64,000 bases of DNA from NCBI GenBank assembly GCA_015350385.1, contig WNKI01000001.1, positions 2,996,621 to 3,060,620 of the forward strand. Reading direction: 5' to 3'. Below the pieces are notes generated by a model that saw nothing but the letters and a program-made list of their open reading frames with translations, was not told the origin of the DNA and did not search any database. This document shows, piece by piece, positions 30,501-39,262 of the stretch. Position numbers and translations under genes: made by a program. Numbering within the stretch: the stretch's first letter is position 1; every line of letters begins with the position of its first letter. The stretch comes from Aculops lycopersici. Its lineage: Eukaryota > Arthropoda > Arachnida > Trombidiformes > Eriophyidae.

Positions 30501-33266
30501 ATGCCACGAGATGTAATTCATCAAATCAAATGTTATGATTATATTAAAATGAGTTCACGCGGATCATTTTGTTCAAACTCGCCAGGCATCAGGCATCAAG
30601 ACCCTTCATCGATATTCGACCCCTTCTTATTGCGAGAGAATCACCAGGAACACTATGAATCAACAAGTATCATCAAGCTCAACTCTTCCAATAGAGTTTT
30701 CTGTCCCATCTGTCTTCAAAACACTCCAGCGAATGAAATTTGTCGAGTTAGCAAGGATGCATACGATCAATATGTTCGCAATTTCTTCGAGGCGTTAGAT
30801 CAACACAGCGAGACAAAGAGATTCAGAGCTATGTTCATACCTCTAATTGATATTGTCTTATCCAAGCGGCCCTATCAGCCAACAGGTGACTATGAATTTC
30901 ACAAGATATTGCGAATACTCCGTAAATTAGCCAAGAGTGATCTATTTACGGCAAAAGAATTTTGTTTAGTCTCCAGAATATTCGAATCAATCACAGCCAA
31001 TTTTACCGCGCCCAAGACTACCCCTTTAAGCGCCATTTGGTCGGGCGCAAAGTATCTAATGGATCGAGGAAAAGTGCACCTATCACGGCTAGAGGATAAT
31101 AAGGAATCTCATGAATGTGTTCTTGAAGTGAGGGCGGGTATTGCAACAATGATCAAAACTTATCTTGGATTTCTGGAGTATTTCGCCATCGATTCAGTCT
31201 TTGAAATTATACCTCCTCTTCATCAAAACGATCTACCTGAAAATATTTGCCGCAAATACTACCGTCAAAGTCAGATAGACTGCTTCAGTTACGCCCTTGA
31301 AGATGTTGTCACAGAATTCATCACCGGATACAAACCGATTGTATCAAATATGGATGCCCGCTCAATAGTTAAGATCTATTCCTGTTTGGATAAATGTATC
31401 ACGGCTGCTGATCGAATAGACTATCACGATGTACCGCAGCACCTAGTAGCGTTGGACTTGATGAAGATCAGCTACGATACTATTAGGGATTGTCAGAGGG
31501 ATGTTAAAAAGCAGACGATTGATCCATCGATAAGGAGTTTTTTGAGAACTTATGTAATTTACTTCATGCGGCAATATATTGGAACCGACAAAGAAGTAGA
31601 TAGAATCACAAAATCTTCAGCTGAGATCAATGGTCGCAATATTAGCAAATTCATCAAGAGGAAAGAGCATCCAGAAAGAATCAAGTTTTATATACTGGCA
31701 AATTACGTGGCGCTCAGACAGAGGTCTAGTTTTTTCGTTCAACATCGCGTTGAGCGATTAATCCAGACGATGGACCCAATGATCCTGATAGGATCACCAG
31801 TGATTTTGCGAACATACTTATTGGTAGTTGCACGAGTGATTACAAACCTAAGAGAGCACAATTCCTTGCAAGACCATATAAATCAGGTTTGCCAGCGATT
31901 GGATCGTGAGTCAATAAAGTCAATTTTTTGCTCTGACGAATCCATATTCTACTTGGTCTGCAAATGTCAATGGTTTAAGAATATAGTCGAATCGGAGGAT
32001 ATAAAATTTTTCCTTGAGAAAAGTATCGATCCTGAGACTGTCAAGACAAATCTATATTATGTTATAAAAGATAAGTTCTATAAGAGTCTGGTTATGAAAT
32101 ACATTATGGAGACTGAAAACTCTTCGCAAATAATCGTCAGGGCTTTGAAAGTAGAAGAAGAATCATCAAAAGAATCTATCCCACAAGATTTCATCAATTC
32201 AGAGATGAGTTCATCCCTAACCGCGCTACTCCATGGTCTAATTTTAGATTGCCTGAATAACGACCGAGATGAATCGAGTCGACTGCGTCTAGCTCATTTA
32301 TGCAATGTAACCACGAGCATCTTGTCGGAGTCACCCGAGTTCAACTTCACCTTTGATAACCAATTTAAGGATGATCTCTTTGAACTCATGGAGATCCTGT
32401 ATATACAGATTCTAACGGACAAGGTTCAGGACTCCGAAGAATTGATTTTACTCAATGAGTTCTTGACTCAACTAATAAGATCTCGCAATGAGTATATGCT
32501 GACGATTTTGAAGAAGTTGGACTTTAAAGTTCTTGGATTGATGTATCAATGCATCTCTGATTACTCACGAGGTGATCTTCTCGCAGAGAGTGTTGCTCGA
32601 CTTCTAGTTGCCTACGATGAGATACCCGATGAGATTCCAATACAATTCGATGTCGCGGCCAGTTTAGTTCCATTGGCAGAGAGTATGTTCAATTGGATGC
32701 TATCTCCGAACGAAGACCTGCATCATGTATCTTTAATAAGTGCACCACATATATTGAGACATAGGAACGTCGACAAGTCAAAAAAGATCTCAATATCGGT
32801 AGGTTTAATGCACATGATGTTCCGTAACCCGAGTCTTCTGGAAAATAGTAGGTATTGCAAAACAATAGTATCATTATTTGAATTTGAGGAGGTTGCCTAT
32901 AACCCTTTGCTTACTCGAGTGATACCACTATTACCACAAGCAATGAGGGAATTGATTTATGCTGATAACGACAACTGTGAAGACGATGCTATGAGTGATC
33001 TATCCTTTGAATCTTGCATATCGATTGAAGACGAAGAGTATGAATCGTTGAGACTGGACCAAATGATAGAAGAGGCTATCGATATCATCGATCGCACAGA
33101 TCAATTAGATGCAAATGGTTTACCTAGTTCTATATATGCATCAAGAGGAGTTGATGATGCAATACCCTGCCAAAATAGACCTCTGATGGCGGAAGTGGAA
33201 GCCTATGAGCGTATGGCTCTTGAGACAACCAGAGATCGATCTCCAGAATTGATAATTATAGATTAG
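30501..33266 (+). CDS. Unrecognised large helical protein (921 aa)
   Basis: I do not recognise this protein. It is a single open frame of 921 codons. Met-17 (30549) is an alternative start that would remove an unremarkable leader. Residues from about 80 on are predominantly alpha-helical by eye, with amphipathic Leu/Ile spacing like an armadillo- or HEAT-type solenoid. A lone FCPIC (about residue 69) lacks partners for a zinc finger. The last 150 residues are acidic (EDDAMSDLSFE, SIEDEEYESLRLDQMIEEAIDII) and end in ELIIID, which resembles a hydrophobic interaction motif such as a SUMO-interacting motif. No signal peptide, membrane segment, Walker motif or kinase motif is seen. It is head-to-head with ACP and convergent with spenito (308 bp apart). 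Confidence 0.85.
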   Translation: MPRDVIHQIKCYDYIKMSSRGSFCSNSPGIRHQDPSSIFDPFLLRENHQEHYESTSIIKLNSSNRVFCPICLQNTPANEICRVSKDAYDQYVRNFFEALDQHSETKRFRAMFIPLIDIVLSKRPYQPTGDYEFHKILRILRKLAKSDLFTAKEFCLVSRIFESITANFTAPKTTPLSAIWSGAKYLMDRGKVHLSRLEDNKESHECVLEVRAGIATMIKTYLGFLEYFAIDSVFEIIPPLHQNDLPENICRKYYRQSQIDCFSYALEDVVTEFITGYKPIVSNMDARSIVKIYSCLDKCITAADRIDYHDVPQHLVALDLMKISYDTIRDCQRDVKKQTIDPSIRSFLRTYVIYFMRQYIGTDKEVDRITKSSAEINGRNISKFIKRKEHPERIKFYILANYVALRQRSSFFVQHRVERLIQTMDPMILIGSPVILRTYLLVVARVITNLREHNSLQDHINQVCQRLDRESIKSIFCSDESIFYLVCKCQWFKNIVESEDIKFFLEKSIDPETVKTNLYYVIKDKFYKSLVMKYIMETENSSQIIVRALKVEEESSKESIPQDFINSEMSSSLTALLHGLILDCLNNDRDESSRLRLAHLCNVTTSILSESPEFNFTFDNQFKDDLFELMEILYIQILTDKVQDSEELILLNEFLTQLIRSRNEYMLTILKKLDFKVLGLMYQCISDYSRGDLLAESVARLLVAYDEIPDEIPIQFDVAASLVPLAESMFNWMLSPNEDLHHVSLISAPHILRHRNVDKSKKISISVGLMHMMFRNPSLLENSRYCKTIVSLFEFEEVAYNPLLTRVIPLLPQAMRELIYADNDNCEDDAMSDLSFESCISIEDEEYESLRLDQMIEEAIDIIDRTDQLDANGLPSSIYASRGVDDAIPCQNRPLMAEVEAYERMALETTRDRSPELIIID

Positions 33267-33574
33267 TGATATCAGAAAACGAGTAGACAAATCGATTGTT
33301 CAATCTGAGCGTGGATACCAATCAGCATTTATTTAAATTGCTGATATAGTATAAAATCTATTTTATTTGGATTTGTATCCCTAGTCTCTGCAGTCTCTCA
33401 TATTAATTCGATAACCTTCATTGAAATTTATCAAAATTAAAGATATGACTTATGTTGAACTTGTTATCAATCAAGCACTGCATTACAGCCGAGGTGAATT
33501 TCGCGATTTGATTATCCTTATAGCATTTAGTCCAAGGCATGCAGACATGGATATTGTTGTGACTCCCAAGAGAT
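33267..33574. other. Convergent 3' region between the 921-aa gene and spenito
   Basis: AT-rich 308-bp gap between stop codons. TTTATT at 33328-33333 and 33362-33367 (AATAAA on the minus strand) could end the spenito transcript with a 3' UTR of about 200-250 bases. No canonical plus-strand AATAAA is seen for the other gene. Confidence 0.5.
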
Positions 33575-36499
33575 CTAAACTTTAGTATCCCCACTGCCAA
33601 CCACAACACCAAGTAAGAATTCCTCTTTGTTTGACTCAAGTAATAGTTTGGGCGATAACTGTTTGAGTAGATTCAAGGCAAACTCTCCGGGTGGAAATGC
33701 ATAGAGTAACTTGGGACCATCGTCACGAGTCTTTGATGAACCGAGAGATATCACACCAGCAGCATCTTTTTGCTCCAAATAGCTAATCAAATTCTTCAAA
33801 GGCCTTGATTGGCTGGCTGAACCTTGGTCGCCTCCACCGTCCAGATTGTCTTTGCTACTCTCACCATCACCATTAGTCTTAGGAGTGGAGGTTTGGTTAG
33901 GATTTACTGATGGAGTTGATGGAGTTTTGCAGCTAGGCGATGATTGCGCGGGTGATTGCTCGGATCGAGATGTGATCAAAATCATTCCCAAGTTAGCGGT
34001 TTGCATCCTATGCTTGACCTCCTCAAGCTTGGGTTGAGGGTGCAGACGCCAGCGCTGGGTTATCTTGAGAATTGGGGTCTGATCTCCGTTTGCACAATTT
34101 GGCTTAATAAGATACTTCTCGACGCTTGATCTACTGCCACTACACATGAATAATCTCGATGGGAAGATGAAATTACGCAGTACCAATTGACCAGACCATG
34201 GGACGGGGCAATTGTTTACAATCTCTCTAATACTGGAACAATGTTGTAATCTATCCGGCGTCATAATCTCTATCTCTTCAATTCTAGGTCGATTACCATA
34301 TAGATTATCCCTGATAGCTCGCTGATTTTTATCAGCTGCCTTCCCACTTCTATTCGCATGACTGGTTTCTTTCTCAGGGATACTAGGTTCATTTTTCAAC
34401 TCGCTGGCATTTCCCTCTGTACAAGTTACATCTGTATCGTTTCTATCTTGACGCTTGAATAAATCTTGATTATTGTTCAACTCGCTAGGGGGTGCGTTGC
34501 TGGTAGTTGACCGAGCTTTTGTTAATAAGGCGGAACTAGCGCTTGTATTTAAATCCAAAATTAATTCATTCCCTCCGGTCGATTCAGTGGCTTCTTTTTC
34601 TTGACAAGCTCGCTTACCAGTGTTCAATTCGTTTGGTGTAATACTTCTTTTCCTACCTAATGATTGGGGGCTTGTTACAAGTGCCTCATTCGCAGAAGAC
34701 TCATTAGTTCCACGAGATCTTGAGCTTGTGTCAGAGACTTGCAAACTAGCGTTATTTCGTGAAATTGGTTGCTGTTGCCGCTTATCACCCTTGTCTGTGT
34801 CGACAAATTCAATTCGTATCTTTCTCTCTAGTGCCGGTATCAAACTAGATTTCAGGTGATGCGCGGCAAATTGGGCTTGATTTGCGGATTCATACTCCAC
34901 GTAGGCATATGGTCTGCCTGAGGTATAATCCAAACTTACAACTTCTCCGAATCTCGACACCTCATCCTCTAGGCCGGCTAGGGTAGATGTCTGACTCAAT
35001 CCACCAATCCATAATTTCCTACTAGCATTCACTTTGCCGTATATTATTCGGCATTTCAAACTGCCCACATACCGACCATTAGTAGCTGTCTTTGCTTTGT
35101 ATGCGGCATCCATACTCGTGAATTTAACTAGTGCTGATGCAATATCAGCGCTCACTTTTCGAACTTCAATATCTTCAATGACACCAAATGGTGCGAAAAC
35201 ACCTCTAACTTCGTCATCAGATTTTGTCGCATCAATATTGTTAACTATCAATACTCTTGATGGTCGACTATCGTCTTGATTGCTATTGTGGCCCTCGAAC
35301 TTCTCACGCCTGAACTCACGACTCATAAATCTTTGTGGAGGAGATTGATGAGCTGGTGGTGATTGGTAGCTGGACGGAGGCGCTTTATGATGATTATGAT
35401 ATGGCGCAGTTGGAGGAGTATGATGTCGGGGATGAGGTGGAGGTTGTTGATGATGCACGGAGCTTGGATGCATTGATCTCGATGAATGATAGCCAGGTGG
35501 CGGTGGTCCTGGGCGGAAGCCACGATGTTCGACGGGAGGATAATATGGTTCAGCTCTCGGACTTCTTGAGGGCATTGGACCTTCAAGTCGCTCCCTATCG
35601 CGCGACGGCCAATACGACGGGCTATAGTTCGGATATGGACCAGAGGGATGATAAGGTCGGTAGGGGTCATGAGGTGGCGATGAGTATGGTGATGCGTTGG
35701 GCGGCATATTATATCTTCCGCTGTATGAAACTGGTCCCGCGGGATTCGGCGAGGGTGACGGAGCACCTGGACCAGGCGGATATCCGCGATTGTAGATCGG
35801 AGGCGACATACCGCCACGATAATGTGGATCCATCGGCTGCATAGGTAATGGTCTGGGAGCCTCTGGAGGTAATGGAACATTCATCTCGTAGTACGGGTCC
35901 GGTGGCGTAATACTTCTTCTATGGGGATAGATTGTTGCTTGAGGTGTAATTGAGGCTGGTGGTGGCCCTGTAGGTTGAGGCGAACTTAGAGGCGAGGTTC
36001 TTGGTTCGTAAATTGGTTCGATTTCTATCGGACGATCGAATAAGATTGACCTCGATTTCGTGTGTCTCGCTTCTCGGGCTTCCTCGTAAGTTCTAAAATA
36101 TATATATGCTAATCTCTCTCCGCTGTCATGACAAAGACTAATAGATACATCGCCAAAGTGACTAAAATCACTCGTTAGTGCATCTTTCAAAACTTCGTCG
36201 CCGACCTTAGGGTTTATATTAGTGATACATAATATTTTATAAGAGGCTGTTCCCATCGGCGCGTAAGGATCCCTCATTGGAGGTCGATAAGCCGAGGGTA
36301 GGCGCCGGTATTGTGATGAATGAGTAGGATGCTCCATAAAGGCAGGTCCGGGCAAGTTTGGATCGAATTGACCACCAGGAGGACCGTAGGGATCATCGAA
36401 CTCCGGTTCTGGCATCGGTGTTCCTCTTGCATCCATCCTATTCATCACCCTTGGATCGTATCCAAATGGTGGACTACCAACCCTTCTTGGGTGATTCAT
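33575..36499 (-). CDS. nito: Spenito / RBM15-type RNA-binding protein (3 RRM + SPOC)
   Basis: The product is 974 residues. RRM1 is at about 87-165 (YKILCITNINP, AYIYFRTYEEA). A Pro/Tyr/His-rich disordered region covers 170-400. RRM2 is at about 410-490 (RVLIVNNI, ALVKFTSMDAA) and RRM3 at about 494-570 (KLWIGGL, AYVEYESANQA). After a Ser/Asn-rich linker, a SPOC domain spans about 760-970, starting PVPWSGQLVLRN and ending in VVVGSGDTKV. Three RRMs plus SPOC is the small Spen-family architecture (RBM15/RBM15B, fly spenito), which recruits the m6A methyltransferase complex to RNA and acts in splicing and signalling; full-length Spen/SHARP is several-fold longer. The length equals human RBM15 (about 970). 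It is a single exon. Its start is head-to-head with TRIAP1 across 507 bp. Confidence 0.93.
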   Translation of the reverse strand: MNHPRRVGSPPFGYDPRVMNRMDARGTPMPEPEFDDPYGPPGGQFDPNLPGPAFMEHPTHSSQYRRLPSAYRPPMRDPYAPMGTASYKILCITNINPKVGDEVLKDALTSDFSHFGDVSISLCHDSGERLAYIYFRTYEEAREARHTKSRSILFDRPIEIEPIYEPRTSPLSSPQPTGPPPASITPQATIYPHRRSITPPDPYYEMNVPLPPEAPRPLPMQPMDPHYRGGMSPPIYNRGYPPGPGAPSPSPNPAGPVSYSGRYNMPPNASPYSSPPHDPYRPYHPSGPYPNYSPSYWPSRDRERLEGPMPSRSPRAEPYYPPVEHRGFRPGPPPPGYHSSRSMHPSSVHHQQPPPHPRHHTPPTAPYHNHHKAPPSSYQSPPAHQSPPQRFMSREFRREKFEGHNSNQDDSRPSRVLIVNNIDATKSDDEVRGVFAPFGVIEDIEVRKVSADIASALVKFTSMDAAYKAKTATNGRYVGSLKCRIIYGKVNASRKLWIGGLSQTSTLAGLEDEVSRFGEVVSLDYTSGRPYAYVEYESANQAQFAAHHLKSSLIPALERKIRIEFVDTDKGDKRQQQPISRNNASLQVSDTSSRSRGTNESSANEALVTSPQSLGRKRSITPNELNTGKRACQEKEATESTGGNELILDLNTSASSALLTKARSTTSNAPPSELNNNQDLFKRQDRNDTDVTCTEGNASELKNEPSIPEKETSHANRSGKAADKNQRAIRDNLYGNRPRIEEIEIMTPDRLQHCSSIREIVNNCPVPWSGQLVLRNFIFPSRLFMCSGSRSSVEKYLIKPNCANGDQTPILKITQRWRLHPQPKLEEVKHRMQTANLGMILITSRSEQSPAQSSPSCKTPSTPSVNPNQTSTPKTNGDGESSKDNLDGGGDQGSASQSRPLKNLISYLEQKDAAGVISLGSSKTRDDGPKLLYAFPPGEFALNLLKQLSPKLLLESNKEEFLLGVVVGSGDTKV

Positions 36500-37006
36500 A
36501 GTGGCTCAGTCTAATAAGTGTTAGTTAGATTCAATGGAGATCTTGGTTGAGACAAGCCAGCCTGCTGTCAGATTAATTTTATAAATTGGGCTTCATATCC
36601 TGATTTTAGGAGCCGTCGTCTTGTGTTGAAAGTTCAATAATTAGTTTATCTGATATACCCATCAAAATAAAAGCCTGCAGATGAATAATTGCTTCGGGAT
36701 TAGTCGATAATATGGATTGAGTTGGAGGTGAGTTTAAAAATCTGCAAATAAAATAATTAAATCGTGTCCTCCGATGGTAAAATTTTGCAGTCACCGGCGA
36801 CTTATTCCGATACTCTTCACGTAGAATGTTTCCAGTCTCAATGCTCTTTTAATGTGTTATCTTGGCTCCAGCCTGCGGGGGTAAAGAGCACAACCATACG
36901 AGTTCGCAACACTTGTGCGCAGTCTACCAGTTATCGGGGGCGAGTGCCAAAAGCTAAATTATTCATTATGATATATGGAAATTTATACCATTTTACTGAC
37001 TAAAAG
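36500..37006. promoter_or_regulatory. Divergent promoter region of spenito and the TRIAP1/GATAD1-like unit
   Basis: A 507-bp gap between head-to-head start codons, largely AT-rich, with a GC-rich core at about 36780-36960. No specific element is identified. Confidence 0.5.
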
Positions 37007-37198
37007 ATGGAAAGCATCTTGCCAGAATGTACATCAGTAAAACATAAATACGATGAATGCTTCAATAAGTGGTTCGTTAAGTTTTTAGAAGGTGACACCA
37101 ATCTACCATCCGAATGCGAGCAATTGTACAAAAGCTATCAGAATTGTATCAGGCCCAAGATAATGAATGAATTGAAGGATACATGGGAGACAAATTGA
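37007..37198 (+). CDS. TRIAP1: TRIAP1 / Mdm35-type intermembrane-space lipid-transfer partner
   Basis: A 63-residue twin CX9C protein with cysteines at 8/18 and 37/47, the same spacing and positions as human TRIAP1. The motif around the first pair (KYDECFNKWF) is also family-like. TRIAP1/Mdm35 is imported by the MIA40 pathway into the mitochondrial intermembrane space, where it binds PRELI-family proteins and enables phosphatidic-acid transfer for cardiolipin synthesis. The C-terminus is shorter than human (76 aa). The next gene's open frame begins 16 bases before this stop, in another frame, so one mRNA may carry both proteins. Confidence 0.9.
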   Translation: MESILPECTSVKHKYDECFNKWFVKFLEGDTNLPSECEQLYKSYQNCIRPKIMNELKDTWETN

Positions 37199-38037
37199 TA
37201 CTATTAGCCAGTGACAAATCACAACACATCATGGACAACGATTGCGAAGAGGTTGTAAGAGAACCCTTCGAGGAGGAGTTCGCGAATGAGGACGTTCGAA
37301 GTAACTCTGGGTCGGCTAGTCCCTCAAGTAGAGCCCACGATCTAGATCAGCGAGAGAGTACGATTGATGAAAGTGACCAATCAGAGGTAGATGCTGAGGA
37401 TGCCAAGTTCGCCAATCAATATGGTATAACACTCAAGAATACTTCTAGAAAACAAAGCAGCGAACCAACTAGACAGAACAACCACCAAGCACCATATGAT
37501 CGGTTGCTCAACTCGGTACACATCAGAACAAAGGAATCGACCACCGACAACAAGGATAATGAAACCAAAGGTAGACCGGCAATAAGACAGAGTAGTACAA
37601 GCGAGTGTATCTATCATAGGGGTACCTTTTACCAGAAAGGTGATATAGTAACCATCTACGATCAAGATGATGGGCGAGCTTACTTTGCACAACTGGTGGG
37701 TTTCTTGCAGGATCAGTATTGTGAGAAAAGTGCATCCCTTATGTGGCTAGTGCCAACACGCCGGACGTCGCGAGAGATCTTCGACCCTTCCGCCTACCGG
37801 ATAGGACTAGAGGATCCGCAACTCCGGAAACTAGATTGTATGAGCTTTGTCTGTCACTGTCCCCACGACTACTACCTAAGAAAACTATACCAAATGGACA
37901 CAACGAGTGAGGCCTCCACATCAAATACTGCGGTGAGCAAAAACCCAACTTATATATGGACCACTCTTGAGCCCTGTAAAGTTCCATGTTCATCTTTCGC
38001 TACTAACAAGAGGAAGCAATCTTTCTTAGGGCGCTAA
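37183..38037 (+). CDS. GATAD1-like chromatin reader without the GATA zinc finger
   Basis: Residues about 145-235 match the conserved region of GATAD1 closely: FYQKGDIVTIYDQDDGR-YFAQ, then GFLQDQYCEKSA, MWLVPT, FDPSAY and SFVCHCPHDYY; the later YIWTTLEP also has a GATAD1 counterpart. GATAD1 associates with H3K4me3-linked complexes (Emsy/KDM5/Sin3). The N-terminal GATA-type CxxC zinc finger is absent: the first 140 residues have only one cysteine (Cys21) and are acidic and Ser-rich. The frame is 284 codons from 37183, which lies inside TRIAP1. A second in-frame Met at 37231, 32 bp after the TRIAP1 stop, would make a more conventional start and an N-terminus of MDNDCEE. A poly(A) signal follows at 38099. 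Confidence 0.8.
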   Translation: MGDKLILLASDKSQHIMDNDCEEVVREPFEEEFANEDVRSNSGSASPSSRAHDLDQRESTIDESDQSEVDAEDAKFANQYGITLKNTSRKQSSEPTRQNNHQAPYDRLLNSVHIRTKESTTDNKDNETKGRPAIRQSSTSECIYHRGTFYQKGDIVTIYDQDDGRAYFAQLVGFLQDQYCEKSASLMWLVPTRRTSREIFDPSAYRIGLEDPQLRKLDCMSFVCHCPHDYYLRKLYQMDTTSEASTSNTAVSKNPTYIWTTLEPCKVPCSSFATNKRKQSFLGR

Positions 38038-39262
38038 TGAATTCATCATGATGAGCTTTTAAAACTATGTAACTTTTAGATCTTGCAGATTTTACAACAA
38101 TAAACTTGGCAAGATCCATTTCAAAGATATTTCCATCTCGGTTTTTGTTGTCCGTCTGGCAGAGTTCTAAGAATTAGTGTTGAATTGAGGCTACCCATAA
38201 CCGTCTACAAAAGAGCCGCTATGTGGTCACCTTTCTGTCTTGCCGCTATCTTTCATTGGCCACCTCGCAATGGCCGATAACACACAAGGCCCCATTACCC
38301 CCGTGCTCGCAAAACTCGCGCTCTGGGATGATGCGTTGGATTCTGTGTCGTTGCAGCGCTTTGGGTGGCGCCCCAAGCGGCGATTCTGCAAAGCTCGCCC
38401 AGCGCTGTCGATGCGAACAAGGCGAGCGAGCGAGCGAAAAGATTGAGCAGATTTCTCTCGATCTCTCTGTGTTGAGCTGGTTGACTGGCGGGCTCACGCA
38501 GATTGAGTTTTTGCGTTCAGGCAGGCGACTGGCAGCAGGCTTGTAGGCTGGCCGGTTAGTCCAATGGAAGCGCACAACGCGAATAGGCCGACCCGATCGC
38601 TAGCAGCGCACATTTTCATTGCAAGGCGAACAACTGCGCCGACGGCTCGAGTAAGCGAGCGAGCGAGGTGCCCGCAGTGATCGCGATTTGGTCTGGTCGT
38701 AATGCCAGGCGCCTGGTCTGCCCGCCTGAGTTATGGTGTGCGCTGGTTGCAAAAGTGTGTGCTAGTCGGCCACTGCTGCTGCTGCCTGGCGCCGTCGTAG
38801 CCGTCGCCGCTGCTTCTCGTGTTTTATATCTCGAGAACACAGAGAGTTGGATGCCCAGAGAAAAAGAGTGTATGTTTGTGTGCAGAAATCAGCAGTAGCA
38901 GCGACCCTGTTCGCCTTTCTGTGTGTGTTTTGGTCGCCCCCCCCTCGACTAGAAATGTACCCAAGTATTCACCTGATGAATTTTAGATTTGCTATCATCT
39001 AAATCAAATACATATTTTTAGATTAAATATTCTTCATTTGGATTAGATTGTACTGTAAAGTAATCAGGTGCATCATCAAGCTTGAAATAAGGTTGTAGCA
39101 AACGAGCGAGCTGCTCGCACCTCAGGTTGTTGCCCTAATACCCAACGCACAATCCGCTCGTCCAACAGGTAAACACACCACGGCATTATCTTAGTACTAC
39201 GCGATAACCAAAACCAATACCACTATTATTCTTGACCTCAAAGGCCTCAAAAAATTAGCATC
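38038..39262. promoter_or_regulatory. Intergenic region with GC-rich promoter-like segment and possible 5' UTR intron
   Basis: From 38.25 to 38.95 kb the sequence is GC- and CpG-rich, unlike its AT-rich flanks; short frames there have no recognisable content. A CAG|GTAAAC donor at 39168/39169 and an AATTAG acceptor ending at 39258 could bound a 90-bp intron ending 4 bases before the ATG of the 764-residue gene. Confidence 0.45.
38099..38104 (+). terminator. Polyadenylation signal AATAAA for the TRIAP1/GATAD1-like unit
   Basis: Canonical AATAAA 62 bp beyond the GATAD1-like stop. No such hexamer occurs between TRIAP1 and the GATAD1-like frame, so the two probably share this 3' end. Confidence 0.6.

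Noticed and set aside
33846..34037. Retrocopy explanation for the intronless genes
   Set aside because: No poly(A) tracts or target-site duplications flank them, they are tightly interleaved in divergent and convergent pairs, and their frames are intact, so general intron loss fits better.
35323..35880. Long frames on both strands inside spenito
   Set aside because: Overlap the Pro/Tyr/His-rich linker of spenito and are produced by its codon bias; the spenito frame has clear RRM and SPOC domains.
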